Source: Methylophilus sp. 42 (lineage in GTDB: Bacteria > Pseudomonadota > Gammaproteobacteria > Burkholderiales > Methylophilaceae). From it: a stretch of 64,000 nucleotides of DNA. The notes beneath the pieces are model-generated. The model had not been told where the DNA came from. It made no database searches and saw only the letters and a list, made by a program, of their open reading frames with translations. Shown piece by piece: positions 43,507 through 53,186 of this stretch. Within the stretch, counting starts at the first letter, position 1. Every line of letters starts with the position of its first letter. The position numbers and the translations under genes were made by a program. The DNA is taken from contig NZ_KB913031.1 of the NCBI RefSeq assembly GCF_000384155.1, forward strand, positions 2,474,961-2,538,960, written 5' to 3'.

Positions 43507-43807
43507 GGCGCGCTCCCTTCATAAGGATTTTTTTATTTAAATGGGCAGACTCACGATGGCGCGTATTCATTGCTTATTGTCATAGTGAGTCAACACTCAC
43601 TTATGCGCACAAAGCTGTTGCAGGCCACAACATCAAGTCCCACATAATATAGCGCATTTGATGAGTAAGCGAAGCTGATTAACGCTTGTAAACCATCACC
43701 ACGTAGGCTGATTCTGACCAATTATTTAGCAAATTACCGATAGAGCAAGCTGGCCCGGTCTTTTAAGATGCCATCATCTTCACTGCCTAAAATGAAAGGC
43801 CAGACCT
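43507..43807. other. Intergenic region without a credible gene
   Basis: The only structure I see is an inverted repeat AGTGAGT-CAAC-ACTCACT at 43584-43601, possibly an operator for the secreted-protein gene. Nothing else is recognisable. Confidence 0.5.
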
Positions 43808-43981
43808 ATGCTTTATTATGCATTACTGTTTCTTGTGATCTCTTTTATTGCCGGTTTACTGGGCTTCAGAGGCATCGAGTCTGGTGCCGCAACGATCTCC
43901 AAAGTGTTCTTCTTTATCTTCCTGCTGCTGGCGATTGGGATTGCCCTGGCGGCGGTGCTGGGGATCAGCCTGTTCGCATAA
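43808..43981 (+). CDS. DUF1328 small membrane protein (YtjA family)
   Basis: A 57-residue protein, the normal size of this family. It begins [20 protein letters not shown] and continues with [18 protein letters not shown] and a second hydrophobic stretch ending ISLFA, so it is two membrane helices around a short loop. AAAGG lies 9 bases before the ATG and a terminator follows the stop. Its function is not known. Confidence 0.88.
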   Translation: MLYYALLFLVISFIAGLLGFRGIESGAATISKVFFFIFLLLAIGIALAAVLGISLFA

Positions 43982-44003
43982 AAGCAGCAAGAATCCCCCT
44001 CAT

Positions 44004-44036
44004 CGCGCGCCCTGACAAATTGTCCGGGCGCGTTTT
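44004..44036 (+). terminator. Intrinsic terminator after DUF1328 gene
   Basis: CGCGCCC (44006-44012) pairs with GGGCGCG (44026-44032), followed by TTTT. Confidence 0.7.
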
Positions 44037-44074
44037 AGCTTTACGCTCATGCGCAATCGCGGCGATAATACTTT

Positions 44075-46297
44075 ATGGTTTCAGCACGTCGCCCTGCACA
44101 CACACCAACGTCTAACGATCCTCAAGCGCTCGCTGGATGGATTACGTCTTTACCACAACGTTTCACCACGCATGAATTAGCGCAGATTCGCCAGGCTGGC
44201 GAACTGGCAACCACCCTGTATAGCGGAAAATATGCTATCAACGACAGCCCCTTACTGCAACACGCCCTGGGGACTGCCGCCATTGTGGCTGAAATGAATA
44301 TGGATGCAGATAGCCTGATAGCCGCCATCTTACAGGCCGCGCCTGACTTGTTAAGCGACTGGTCTGATAACCTATCCAGCCAGTTCGGGCAAACGGTGGT
44401 GAGCTTGATAGAGGGCATCGCACGTATGTCACATATCCAGGCCTTAAGTGAAGTCGACGGGGCGCAGCCTGAGGACAACAAACACAATGACAGGGCGCAG
44501 CAGTTGGAAGCATTACGTAAAATGCTGCTGGCCATGGTGCAGGATATCCGCGTGGTACTGATCAAACTGGCGGAGCGCACGCAATTGCTGCGGCACCTCT
44601 CGGGCGCTAGCCCGGCGTGCCAGGCGCAGGTTGCGCGCGAAAACCAGAGCATCTTTGCCCCACTGGCCAATCGGCTGGGCGTGTGGCAGTTAAAATGGGA
44701 GCTAGAAGATTTATCGTTGCGTTACCTGGAGCCGCAGCTTTACAAAGAAGTGGCGAAGATGCTCGACGAGCGGCGTGTGGATCGCGAGCAATACATCACG
44801 GATGTTGTCGCACAGTTACAGCACGAGCTGACTCAAGCTGGCGTGAAGGCCGATGTCAGCGGGCGACCCAAACATATCTCCAGCATCGTCAAAAAAATGA
44901 AGAGCAAGCATTTGCAGTTTAACCAGCTGTATGACGTGCGTGCCGTGCGCATCATGGTCGATGACATCAAGGACTGCTATACCGCGCTGGGCCTGGTGCA
45001 TCATCTATGGCAGCCGATTCCTGGCGAGTTTGACGACTATATCGCGCGCCCGAAAAGCAACAATTATCGCTCGCTGCACACGGCGGTGAGTGGCCCGCGC
45101 GGCCTCGCGCTGGAAGTACAAATCCGTACCTTTGAAATGCACCAGCATTCAGAGTTAGGCGTGGCGGCGCACTGGCGTTATAAAGAAGGTGCCAAATCTG
45201 ATGCCAAATTCGACGAAAAAATTGCCTGGTTACGCCAGATTCTTTCATGGAAAGATGAGGTGGCCGACCATGGCGACTTGCTGGAACAATTTAATAGTGA
45301 ACTGTTTCAGGACAAGGTATATGTGCTGACACCGCAAGGCAAGGTCATTGATTTGCCGCACGGCGCCACGCCGATCGATTTTGCTTATGCCTTGCACACC
45401 GACCTCGGGCATAGAACCAAAGGCGCAAAAATCAATGGCCAGATTGTGCCACTGCACACGCGGCTGGAGAATGGGCAGCGCGTAGAAATCCTCACCGCCA
45501 AACAAGGTGCGCCCAGCCGCGACTGGCTGAATGCGTCGCTGGGCTTTTTACAAAGCCCGAGCGCACGTGCCAAGGTCAGGCACTGGTTCAAGTACCAGCA
45601 CTTTGAAGAGAATGTCGCCCAGGGCCGCGCCAAGCTGGATAAAGAACTGCATAGGGCCGGGGCAGGCAGCCTGCCACTTGAACGTATCGCACAAAAACTG
45701 CAATTTCAGAAACTGGAAGACTGCCTGGCCGCGATTGGTCGCGGTGACATTAGCGAGCACCAGATTGCGATTACCATCCAGGGTGAAATAGCGCCTGCCG
45801 AAACAACGCCAGCACCGCCACTGGTCAAGCGCCCGACCGCCTCGCAGGTCAACCATGCCGGGGTCACCATTGAAGGCATAGGCAATGTGCAAACCACCAT
45901 GGCTAGGTGCTGCAAACCCGTATCGCCCGAGCCTATTGTCGGCTACCTGACGCGCAACCATAGCGTCACCATCCATCGCCAGGCTTGCACCTTTATCACA
46001 CGCTTGGCAGATGTACGCCAGAACCGCCTGCTGGCGGCGCAATGGGGCGACCGTCAACCAGGATTATCAGAGGTGGATATTGTGCTGGAAGCCAATGACA
46101 GGCAGGGCTTGCTGCGCGATATCAGCGAACTGTTTGCACGTGAAAAGATCAACACCACCAAGGCCAACACGCTGAGTCGCAATCATGTGGCATTGATGCA
46201 ATTTACGGTAGAACTCACTGATATTGACCAGTTACAGCACTTGCTGCTGCGCTTGCAACAGGTGCCAGGTGTGATCTCGGCACAACGAAAAACCTGA
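44075..46297 (+). CDS. relA: RelA-type (p)ppGpp synthetase
   Basis: 740 residues with the RelA/SpoT layout: an N-terminal pseudo-hydrolase domain, a synthetase domain, a TGS domain (VYVLTPQGKVIDLPHGATPIDFAY), a zinc-finger-like region with MARCCKP, and a C-terminal ACT domain. In the N-terminal domain the His-Asp motif expected near LIAAILQ is replaced by AAPDLL, so hydrolysis is unlikely. The synthetase keeps YRSLHTAV and has EFDDYIA, the acidic EXDD form of RelA rather than the RFKD form of SpoT. It makes the alarmone from ATP and GTP or GDP on starved ribosomes. The ribosome site is weak. Confidence 0.9.
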   Translation: MVSARRPAHTPTSNDPQALAGWITSLPQRFTTHELAQIRQAGELATTLYSGKYAINDSPLLQHALGTAAIVAEMNMDADSLIAAILQAAPDLLSDWSDNLSSQFGQTVVSLIEGIARMSHIQALSEVDGAQPEDNKHNDRAQQLEALRKMLLAMVQDIRVVLIKLAERTQLLRHLSGASPACQAQVARENQSIFAPLANRLGVWQLKWELEDLSLRYLEPQLYKEVAKMLDERRVDREQYITDVVAQLQHELTQAGVKADVSGRPKHISSIVKKMKSKHLQFNQLYDVRAVRIMVDDIKDCYTALGLVHHLWQPIPGEFDDYIARPKSNNYRSLHTAVSGPRGLALEVQIRTFEMHQHSELGVAAHWRYKEGAKSDAKFDEKIAWLRQILSWKDEVADHGDLLEQFNSELFQDKVYVLTPQGKVIDLPHGATPIDFAYALHTDLGHRTKGAKINGQIVPLHTRLENGQRVEILTAKQGAPSRDWLNASLGFLQSPSARAKVRHWFKYQHFEENVAQGRAKLDKELHRAGAGSLPLERIAQKLQFQKLEDCLAAIGRGDISEHQIAITIQGEIAPAETTPAPPLVKRPTASQVNHAGVTIEGIGNVQTTMARCCKPVSPEPIVGYLTRNHSVTIHRQACTFITRLADVRQNRLLAAQWGDRQPGLSEVDIVLEANDRQGLLRDISELFAREKINTTKANTLSRNHVALMQFTVELTDIDQLQHLLLRLQQVPGVISAQRKT

Positions 46298-46307
46298 AAG
46301 AGGCCCT

Positions 46308-46679
46308 ATGTCTTACCTTGACGACCCACGTGTATATTTTGCCGCCGAACGCACCTTGCTGGCCTGGCAACGCTCGGCGATTGCCCTGATGGGGCTAGGC
46401 TTTGTGATTGAGCGTTTTGGCCTGTTTATGCAACTAGTGGCTCACGATCACCCGCTGCCACATGCACAAAGCGCGTTGTCACTGTATATCGGGGTGGGAT
46501 TTATTCTCATCGGTGCCTGTACGGCCTTATTGTCTGCTGTACAGTTCCTGGTATTTTGCCAGTCGCTAAATATCCAGGAAAAACCGCGCGGCCATGTGCT
46601 GTGGTTACCGCCTGCAGTGAATCTGTTTTTGGCGGCGACAGCGATCGCCTTAAGCGGCTGGCTGATACTCACGCGCTAA
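46308..46679 (+). CDS. DUF202 family membrane protein
   Basis: 123 residues. The N-terminal YFAAERTLLAWQRSAIALMGLGFVIERFG is the signature of DUF202 proteins, and three membrane helices are visible. It begins 10 bases after relA and is probably co-transcribed. Related domains occur in the SPX-VTC proteins of yeast, but the bacterial function is not known. Confidence 0.88.
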   Translation: MSYLDDPRVYFAAERTLLAWQRSAIALMGLGFVIERFGLFMQLVAHDHPLPHAQSALSLYIGVGFILIGACTALLSAVQFLVFCQSLNIQEKPRGHVLWLPPAVNLFLAATAIALSGWLILTR

Positions 46680-46705
46680 CAAGGCCTGCAGCTTCAGCCG
46701 CTCCC

Positions 46706-47869
46706 TTATTTGGGTACGTCTGTGCCTGCAGCAATATTCACCAGCACACCATCAGTGACACCATCTGGCGGGTTTTCAATCACCTGATCCTGGCTGGTCA
46801 GGCCAGACTGCACTTCCAGGGTTTTGCCAAGGTCACGTGCAATCGTAATCGTCTTTAATATCACTTTGTGATCTTGGCCCACCGTCGCTACTTTAAGCCC
46901 GTTCTGATCAAAAATCAGGGCACTGGCCGGAATACTTAAGCGGCCAGCGGCATCATTCAATGCCAGGTTCACGTTAGCAAAGCCGCCTGGCAGGAAACGG
47001 CCCGCCGCATTATCCACCAGCAACTGTACCAATGTCGTTCCAGACGACGCATTAATAGCACCCGAAGTCGACTGTATGGTCGCCTCAAACACGGCGTCCG
47101 GCGAATCTGGCACCGTAAACTGCGCTTTGCCGCCTGGCTTGATCTGGCTGACATAGTTTTGCGGCACATTGATGTATAAACGCAACTTGCGGGTATTGGA
47201 CACTTCAAACAATGGCTGTGCCGTCGTACCGCTATTGCCCGCATTAATCAGGGCCCCGGTATCGGTATTACGCGCCGTGACCGAACCGTCAAAAGGCGCC
47301 AGAATTTTCGCAAAGCTCTTGAGCGCAAGCAGGCGGTTCACATTGGCTTCAGCCGCTTTCACAATTGCCTGCTTGCTTTGATAGTCACCCAGCTTTTCAT
47401 CGACTTCCTGCCGCGCGATCGACTGCGTTTTCAGCATATCCTGCCAGCGTTTGGCCGTGGTTTCCGCCAGCGCAACATTGGCCTGGGCACTAGCCAGGTC
47501 AGCTTTGGCCTGTAATAGCTCCTGATCTAGGTCCGGGGTTTCGATTTCGGCCAACAGTTGTCCACTTTTGACACTGCCGCCGATATCGACCTTCCAGTTT
47601 TTCAGATACCCGCTCACACGCGCATAAATAGGCGCACGGGCATAGGCCTCAAAGCGGCCAGGCAGGTTCAGGCTGCCCGCTTCTGCACCATGATCAGGCT
47701 GGCTGACACTCACGGTCGCCACGGCCTGTTTGTCTGTCCAGGCCTTGAGTTTTTCGTGGTTACCCGCGCGACTGGTCACACCAATCACCACAATCCCAAT
47801 CGCAGCCAGGGCCAACAGCAGGCCACCCAGTTTAAGTCCACGGGAAGTCCCCGTCGTCGCATTACGCAT
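46706..47869 (-). CDS. RND efflux periplasmic adaptor
   Basis: 387 residues of the AcrA/MdtA adaptor family. One N-terminal membrane anchor (GGLLLALAAIGIVVIGV) is followed by a lipoyl half-motif (YARVSGYLKNWKVDIGGSVK), a coiled-coil hairpin around residues 100-180, and the second lipoyl half and barrel (KILAPFDGSVTARNTDTGALI). I start it at 47869, where GGAG lies 6 bases upstream. It overlaps the pump gene by 8 bases. No outer-membrane factor is adjacent, so a shared one, perhaps that at 56459, would be used. Confidence 0.9.
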   Translation of the reverse strand: MRNATTGTSRGLKLGGLLLALAAIGIVVIGVTSRAGNHEKLKAWTDKQAVATVSVSQPDHGAEAGSLNLPGRFEAYARAPIYARVSGYLKNWKVDIGGSVKSGQLLAEIETPDLDQELLQAKADLASAQANVALAETTAKRWQDMLKTQSIARQEVDEKLGDYQSKQAIVKAAEANVNRLLALKSFAKILAPFDGSVTARNTDTGALINAGNSGTTAQPLFEVSNTRKLRLYINVPQNYVSQIKPGGKAQFTVPDSPDAVFEATIQSTSGAINASSGTTLVQLLVDNAAGRFLPGGFANVNLALNDAAGRLSIPASALIFDQNGLKVATVGQDHKVILKTITIARDLGKTLEVQSGLTSQDQVIENPPDGVTDGVLVNIAAGTDVPK

Positions 47870-50800
47870 GTACATCTCCGGTAGAAACACTGACAGGGCG
47901 CGGGTAGTGCTTTTTGTGGATGGCGTTAAACACCACCGGCACAAACAGCAGCGTGGCCACCGTCGCAAATAACAAGCCGCCAATCACGGCACGGCCCAAT
48001 GGGGCATTCTGCTCGCCGCCTTCGCCCAGGCCCAGGGCCATCGGCGTCATGCCGATCACCATTGCGAGTGCTGTCATTAACACCGGACGGAAGCGCACAA
48101 ACCCTGCATCAATCGCCGCCGCAGTGGCATCTTGCAGCTCAGCCAGGCGCTCGCGGGCAAAGCTGATCACCAGCACACTGTTGGCCGTCGCCACGCCCAT
48201 ACACATAATGGCGCCAGTCAGGGCGGGCACCGATAAGGGGGTGTAGGTCACAAACAGCATCCAGACAATACCCGCCAATGCCGCCGGCAAGGCAGAAATA
48301 ATGACAAACGGGTCACTCCAGGATTGCAGGTTAACCACAATCAGCAGGTAAATCAGCACAATCGCCCCCAGCAGGCCAAAAAACAGGCCGGTGAAGGCAT
48401 GGTCCATGGTATAGGCCTGCCCCAGCATGACCACACTGGCTGCCTTGGGCACCTGGTCTTTGGTCTCATCCAGAATCTTGCGGATATCGGCCGCCACGGC
48501 ACCGAGATCGCGATCTTGCGTGCTGGCATGCACTTGCACCATAGGCTGGATATCGTACTGGCTTACCACGGCATTGCCGACACTACGTTTAAAGGTCGCC
48601 AGGCCGCCCAAAGTCTGCAACGGGCCATCGCTACCGCTAATCGGCAAATTAGCCAGCGCATTCAGGCTATCCAGTTGATATTGCGGTGTTTGCAACACAA
48701 TAGGATAGGTCACGCCATTGGCCGGGTTGAGCCAGTAAGTAGGTGAGACTTGCGAACTGCCCGCCATATTGATCACCATGCTATTGGTCACATCGCGCGT
48801 ACTGATGCCGATTTCCTGCGCGCGGGTTTTATCAATGGTGATATCAAATGAAGGCCGGCTGCGTGATTGCTGGATACGTGCATCGACCACGCCAGGCACC
48901 TGACGCACCTTGGCCAATAACTGGTTGGCATAAGTAAAATCGTCGGCCAGTTTGCCACCGCGTATCTGGATATCAATTGGCGCAGGCGAACCGAAGTTCA
49001 GGATCTGGCTGACAATATCGGCAGGCGGAAACGAAAAAGTGGTATCCGGAAACTGCTTGGGTAACACTTCGCGCAAGGTGCGGATATAGTCGGCCGTCGG
49101 TGCATGATGTTCCTTGAGCGCAATCTGAATATCGCCATCATGCGCGCCGGTCAGGCCGGTATTGTTATAGGTCATGTTGATACTACTGATCGGCATGCCA
49201 ATGTTGTCAACAATGGTCAGGATTTCATCTGCAGGAATGACCTTTTTAATCGCCGCCTGAATATTGGCAAAGCGGTTGGCGGTGTCTTCAATCCGCGTCC
49301 CGACCGGCACGCGCGCATGCATGAGAATTTGCCCGCTATCGACACTGGGGAAGAAATTGCTGCCCAGCATGGGGAGCAATAAAAACGACAGCATGACCAC
49401 CGCCATAAAGCCAGCCATAAACAAACGACTATGGTCGACAGCCAATATCAGGATGGCTTTATAGCCATGACGGATGCGCTCAAACCGGGCTTCAAACCAT
49501 TGTTGAAAACGCACCAGCGGGTTACGGCTGACTGGTCTCTGCTCTTCATGCAGATGTGGCTTAAGCAGGTAATTCGCCATGGTCGGCACCAGCGTCCGCG
49601 ACAAAATAAATGAGCTGACCATGGCAAACATCACCGCTTCAGCCATGGGCACAAACAGGTAGCGCGACACGCCCTCGAGGAAAAACATAGGCACAAATAC
49701 GATACAGATACACAGCAGCGACACAAAGGCTGGCGTGACGATTTGTGCTGCGCCATCGAGGATAGACTGCTCGACCGGCTTGCCCTGCTCCAGGTGCCAG
49801 TTGATGTTTTCGATGGTGACTGTCGCCTCATCCACCAGTAAACCTACCGCCAGTGCCAGGCCACCCAGGGTCATGATATTCAGCGTTTCGCCGATGGCGG
49901 ACAAGCCAATAATCGCCCCCAGGATAGACAGCGGAATGGAGGTGGCGATAATCAGCGACGAACGCCAGCTGCCCAAAAACAGCAGAATCATGAGGCTGGT
50001 TAAAATCGCCGCCAGCACGCCTTCAAATACCACGCCATCAATCGCGGCACGCACAAAAATAGACTGGTCATTGATCGGCGTCGCGATCAGCGTCTCTGGC
50101 AAGCCCGGTTTGATTTCCTCCAGTTTGGCTTTAATGCCATCGACAATGGCCAGCGTCGAAATTGCACCATTCTTGAGGATGGTCATCAGCACCGAGCGGT
50201 TACCATCCACATGCACGATATTGGTTTGCGGCGGGTTACCGTCACGCACCTGGCCGATATCACGCATATACACGGTGGCACCATTGACTACTTTCACCGG
50301 GATATTGGCCAGGTCTTCAATCGCCGCGGCGGCATTATTGAGGTTTAAGGTGTATTCAATGCTGCCGATTTTCTGCGTACCGATCGGTACCACCATATTA
50401 TGGGCAGCCAGTGCATTGGAAATATCCTGCGCCGACAGGCCGCGGGCCTGCAATGCAGCCGGATTAAGGTCGATCTGGATTTGTCGGCTCTTGCCGCCAT
50501 AAGGGAAAGGCACGCCCGCGCCGGGCACAGTCACCAGGCGGATACGCACGGCGTTCAAGCCGAGGTCAGCCAGGTTTTGCTCGGTCAGGCCTTTGCCAGA
50601 CAAGGCAATCTGCAAAATTGGCACCGTAGATGCGTTGTAATTCAGGATCAGCGGCGGTGTGGTGCCAGTCGGCATTTGCCGCGTCACCGTTTGCGAAATC
50701 GCCGATACCTGCGCATTGGCCGTGGCGATATTCACCCCGGCATGGAAAAAGATTTTAACGATGGCGAAGCCGTTATAGGAGTTGGCCTCGATATGTTCAA

Positions 50801-51035
50801 TATCATTGACGGTCGTCGTCAGCGTGCGCTGGTAAAGCGTGGTAATTCGGCCAGCCATATCATCGGGCGGTAAGCCGGTATATTGCCAGGCAACTGCCAC
50901 CACCGGGATGCGGATTTCAGGAAAAATATCGACCGGGCTACGCATGGCAGACAGCGTGCCAAAAATCAAAATCAGCAGCGCCATGACCACAAAAGTATAC
51001 GGGCGCTTGAGCGCAATCCCCACTACGTTAAACAT
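47862..51035 (-). CDS. RND family efflux pump permease
   Basis: 1057 residues with the 12-helix RND design and two large periplasmic loops. The helix 4 proton-relay pair reads GLLVDEATVTIENI (Asp-Glu where AcrB has Asp-Asp). At the helix 10 site, where AcrB has a lysine (GLSAKNAI), this protein has GVATANSV, so the relay lysine is missing and its proton coupling may differ. The N-terminal ALKRPYTFVVMALLILIFG and SPVDIFPEIRIPVV are typical. Gene overlaps with both neighbours imply an operon. Confidence 0.9.
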   Translation of the reverse strand: MFNVVGIALKRPYTFVVMALLILIFGTLSAMRSPVDIFPEIRIPVVAVAWQYTGLPPDDMAGRITTLYQRTLTTTVNDIEHIEANSYNGFAIVKIFFHAGVNIATANAQVSAISQTVTRQMPTGTTPPLILNYNASTVPILQIALSGKGLTEQNLADLGLNAVRIRLVTVPGAGVPFPYGGKSRQIQIDLNPAALQARGLSAQDISNALAAHNMVVPIGTQKIGSIEYTLNLNNAAAAIEDLANIPVKVVNGATVYMRDIGQVRDGNPPQTNIVHVDGNRSVLMTILKNGAISTLAIVDGIKAKLEEIKPGLPETLIATPINDQSIFVRAAIDGVVFEGVLAAILTSLMILLFLGSWRSSLIIATSIPLSILGAIIGLSAIGETLNIMTLGGLALAVGLLVDEATVTIENINWHLEQGKPVEQSILDGAAQIVTPAFVSLLCICIVFVPMFFLEGVSRYLFVPMAEAVMFAMVSSFILSRTLVPTMANYLLKPHLHEEQRPVSRNPLVRFQQWFEARFERIRHGYKAILILAVDHSRLFMAGFMAVVMLSFLLLPMLGSNFFPSVDSGQILMHARVPVGTRIEDTANRFANIQAAIKKVIPADEILTIVDNIGMPISSINMTYNNTGLTGAHDGDIQIALKEHHAPTADYIRTLREVLPKQFPDTTFSFPPADIVSQILNFGSPAPIDIQIRGGKLADDFTYANQLLAKVRQVPGVVDARIQQSRSRPSFDITIDKTRAQEIGISTRDVTNSMVINMAGSSQVSPTYWLNPANGVTYPIVLQTPQYQLDSLNALANLPISGSDGPLQTLGGLATFKRSVGNAVVSQYDIQPMVQVHASTQDRDLGAVAADIRKILDETKDQVPKAASVVMLGQAYTMDHAFTGLFFGLLGAIVLIYLLIVVNLQSWSDPFVIISALPAALAGIVWMLFVTYTPLSVPALTGAIMCMGVATANSVLVISFARERLAELQDATAAAIDAGFVRFRPVLMTALAMVIGMTPMALGLGEGGEQNAPLGRAVIGGLLFATVATLLFVPVVFNAIHKKHYPRPVSVSTGDVHA

Positions 51036-51987
51036 GCATGTCCTTCATCATGGCTTCTTTTTCTGGCGTGGTGATCTCAAAACCAGCATCGCGCCAGGCA
51101 TCTATGCCACCCGTAAGTGGGCGAATATTGCGGTAACCTCTGCCGATGAGTTTTTTGGCCACCTTGGCCGCCGTCACCTCATTGGGGCAAGAGCAATAAA
51201 GCACGACTGGCGCATCTTCATCAATCTCCAGCACCAGTTGATCTACGTCTTCTAGCGTCACAAACTGCGCGCCTGAAATCCAGCCGTCCTCTACCAGGTG
51301 TTTGGCCCGCGTATCGAGAATCACCGGCGCCGCGCCGCTATTCAACAGCGTATTTAATTCGTCGACGCTGATACGCGCCATGCGCAAACTCTTGATAAAC
51401 CGTTGCCTGTCCCACCATTTGGCGGCGATAAAAGCCGTAATCAGCACCAGCACCAGCAAGGTGCCCCACTTACCCATCTCGACCAGCGTGAGCATCAGCT
51501 CATCAATGGCAGAGCTGAACAAATGCCCCAACCACAATGCGGAGCCCGCCCATAGCACGGCACCCAGGCCGTCCATCAATACGAATAACCAGTAGCGTGT
51601 GCCGGAGGAGCCTGCCAGTGCACTGGAGATAGACGCAAAGCCGGGCACGAACTTGCAGACCAGCAAGGCAGGCGGACCGAATTTCAGGTAAAGCGCTTCA
51701 GTTTGCCGGACACAGGTATCCGGCGATAAAGAGATTTTGCACAGCTTGCCCATCACGCGTTTGCCATATTTGCGGCCCGCGCGATACCAGATGGAGTCGG
51801 CCATCAGCGCGGCAACCACTGCCACCAACAACATTGCCGCAAACGAATATTGCCCATTGCCAATCAGCACGCCTGCCAGCAACAAGGTCGGGTAGGCTGG
51901 TAAAGGCAGGCCCATTTGCTCAAGAAAGACGCTGGCAAACACGATCAGCAAGCCATATTGCTGTATCAACTCAAGAACGGTATTCAT
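51028..51987 (-). CDS. DedA-rhodanese fusion protein
   Basis: 319 residues. The first 200 are a DedA family membrane domain (FLEQMGLPLPAYPTLLLAG, then FVPGFASISSALAGSS), a group linked to lipid carrier handling and membrane homeostasis. The last 100 are a rhodanese domain (APVILDTRAKHLVEDG) with an active-site loop YCSCPNEVTAAKVA whose cysteine could carry sulfur, ending in GGIDAWRDAGFEI. It overlaps the RND pump gene by 8 bases and so belongs to the same operon. The role of the fusion is unknown. Confidence 0.9.
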   Translation of the reverse strand: MNTVLELIQQYGLLIVFASVFLEQMGLPLPAYPTLLLAGVLIGNGQYSFAAMLLVAVVAALMADSIWYRAGRKYGKRVMGKLCKISLSPDTCVRQTEALYLKFGPPALLVCKFVPGFASISSALAGSSGTRYWLFVLMDGLGAVLWAGSALWLGHLFSSAIDELMLTLVEMGKWGTLLVLVLITAFIAAKWWDRQRFIKSLRMARISVDELNTLLNSGAAPVILDTRAKHLVEDGWISGAQFVTLEDVDQLVLEIDEDAPVVLYCSCPNEVTAAKVAKKLIGRGYRNIRPLTGGIDAWRDAGFEITTPEKEAMMKDMHV

Positions 51988-52027
51988 AAAGGATGATTAA
52001 TTCGCGACAAACATTATAAAAACAACA

Positions 52028-53116
52028 CTACATACCCAAAGCGGCCAGCATGGCAAAGGCCATAAATAATACAAAATGCGTCATGCCTTCAATCGCATTG
52101 GTTTCACCATCATGCAAATTGATGGTCGCGACAATCAGGGTCAGGAACGTCATCACCATCTGCGTCGGCGACAAACCGACAATCAGCGGTCTGTCTTCGA
52201 TCAGGGCAATGGCCTCAATCACCGGCACAGTCAGAATCACCGTCGACAAGGTGGCACCCAGTGAAATATTCACCACCGTTTGCATGCGATCATTGACCGC
52301 AGCCTTCAACGCCGTCAGTACTTCCGGGCTGGCCGCGATGATGGCGACCACAATCGCAGCCACAATAGGTGGCACGCCACTGCCGGTTAAACCGGCATCC
52401 ATATGCATGCTCATTTCCTCAGACAGGAAACCGATGGTAATGATGCCAGCCAACATGTAAAGAATGGAAAATCTGACATCCGCGCTCATCGCGCCAGCCG
52501 ACTGCCCGGTTTGTGCCTGATGTTGGTCGCGGTAACTGAAATAGTTACGATGGCGCCCGGTTTGCATTTTCAGGAACAATGCATAAAACACGCTCATGGT
52601 GACGATGGTAAACATCGAATACAAACGCCAGTGTTCGGGCGGCAAAAAAGCTGGCAGTGCCATGGAGATGCCCAGTGCCGTCATGATCATGACGATGTAG
52701 GTGTTGCCGGAGTTGACGTTGTACTCCACCTCGCCGTATTTAATACCACCAACAATCGCACACAAACCCAAAATACCGTTGATATCGAGCATCACCGCAG
52801 AATAAATCGCATCCCTGGCCAGCGTGGTTGACGAGGTATGGCTGAGCATCATGACAATAATCACCACTTCAATGATGACCGCGCTGATGGTCAGGATCAT
52901 GGTGCCATAAGGCTCTTTGAGCCGTTCGGCCACATATTCCACCTGGAACGACAGCTGGAAAGCCAGGTTGATAATCAGCAGCACAAACAGGATGGAAATG
53001 GTCAGCGACTCGGGCTGGCCGATATGCATGACTTTGTCAGCTTGCGCCAATGCCAGGTAGGCGACGATGGAAATAATCAGGGACAGCAGCCCCGCGGGCG
53101 GTTTTTCGGTAAGCAT
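52028..53116 (-). CDS. Calcium/sodium:proton antiporter (ChaA-like)
   Basis: 362 residues, about eleven membrane helices, of the Ca2+:cation antiporter superfamily. Both signature repeats are present: EPYGTMILTISAVIIEVVII in the first half and AIIAASPEVLTALKAAVND in the second, each with the ion-binding glutamate. A histidine- and glutamine-rich cytoplasmic loop (around YRDQHQAQTGQ) lies between the halves. It would export Ca2+ or Na+/K+ in exchange for protons. It is 40 bases upstream of the DedA-rhodanese gene on the same strand. Confidence 0.85.
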   Translation of the reverse strand: MLTEKPPAGLLSLIISIVAYLALAQADKVMHIGQPESLTISILFVLLIINLAFQLSFQVEYVAERLKEPYGTMILTISAVIIEVVIIVMMLSHTSSTTLARDAIYSAVMLDINGILGLCAIVGGIKYGEVEYNVNSGNTYIVMIMTALGISMALPAFLPPEHWRLYSMFTIVTMSVFYALFLKMQTGRHRNYFSYRDQHQAQTGQSAGAMSADVRFSILYMLAGIITIGFLSEEMSMHMDAGLTGSGVPPIVAAIVVAIIAASPEVLTALKAAVNDRMQTVVNISLGATLSTVILTVPVIEAIALIEDRPLIVGLSPTQMVMTFLTLIVATINLHDGETNAIEGMTHFVLFMAFAMLAALGM

Positions 53117-53186
53117 GCGCTTAGATTGTGATCAATGAATGTCCATCTTAACAGAGACTGTCGGGTTCTGTTGCATGTGGCCCCGC

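Noticed and set aside
44075-46297. Bifunctional SpoT assignment
   Set aside because: The His-Asp hydrolase motif is missing and the synthetase has the EFDD form of RelA.
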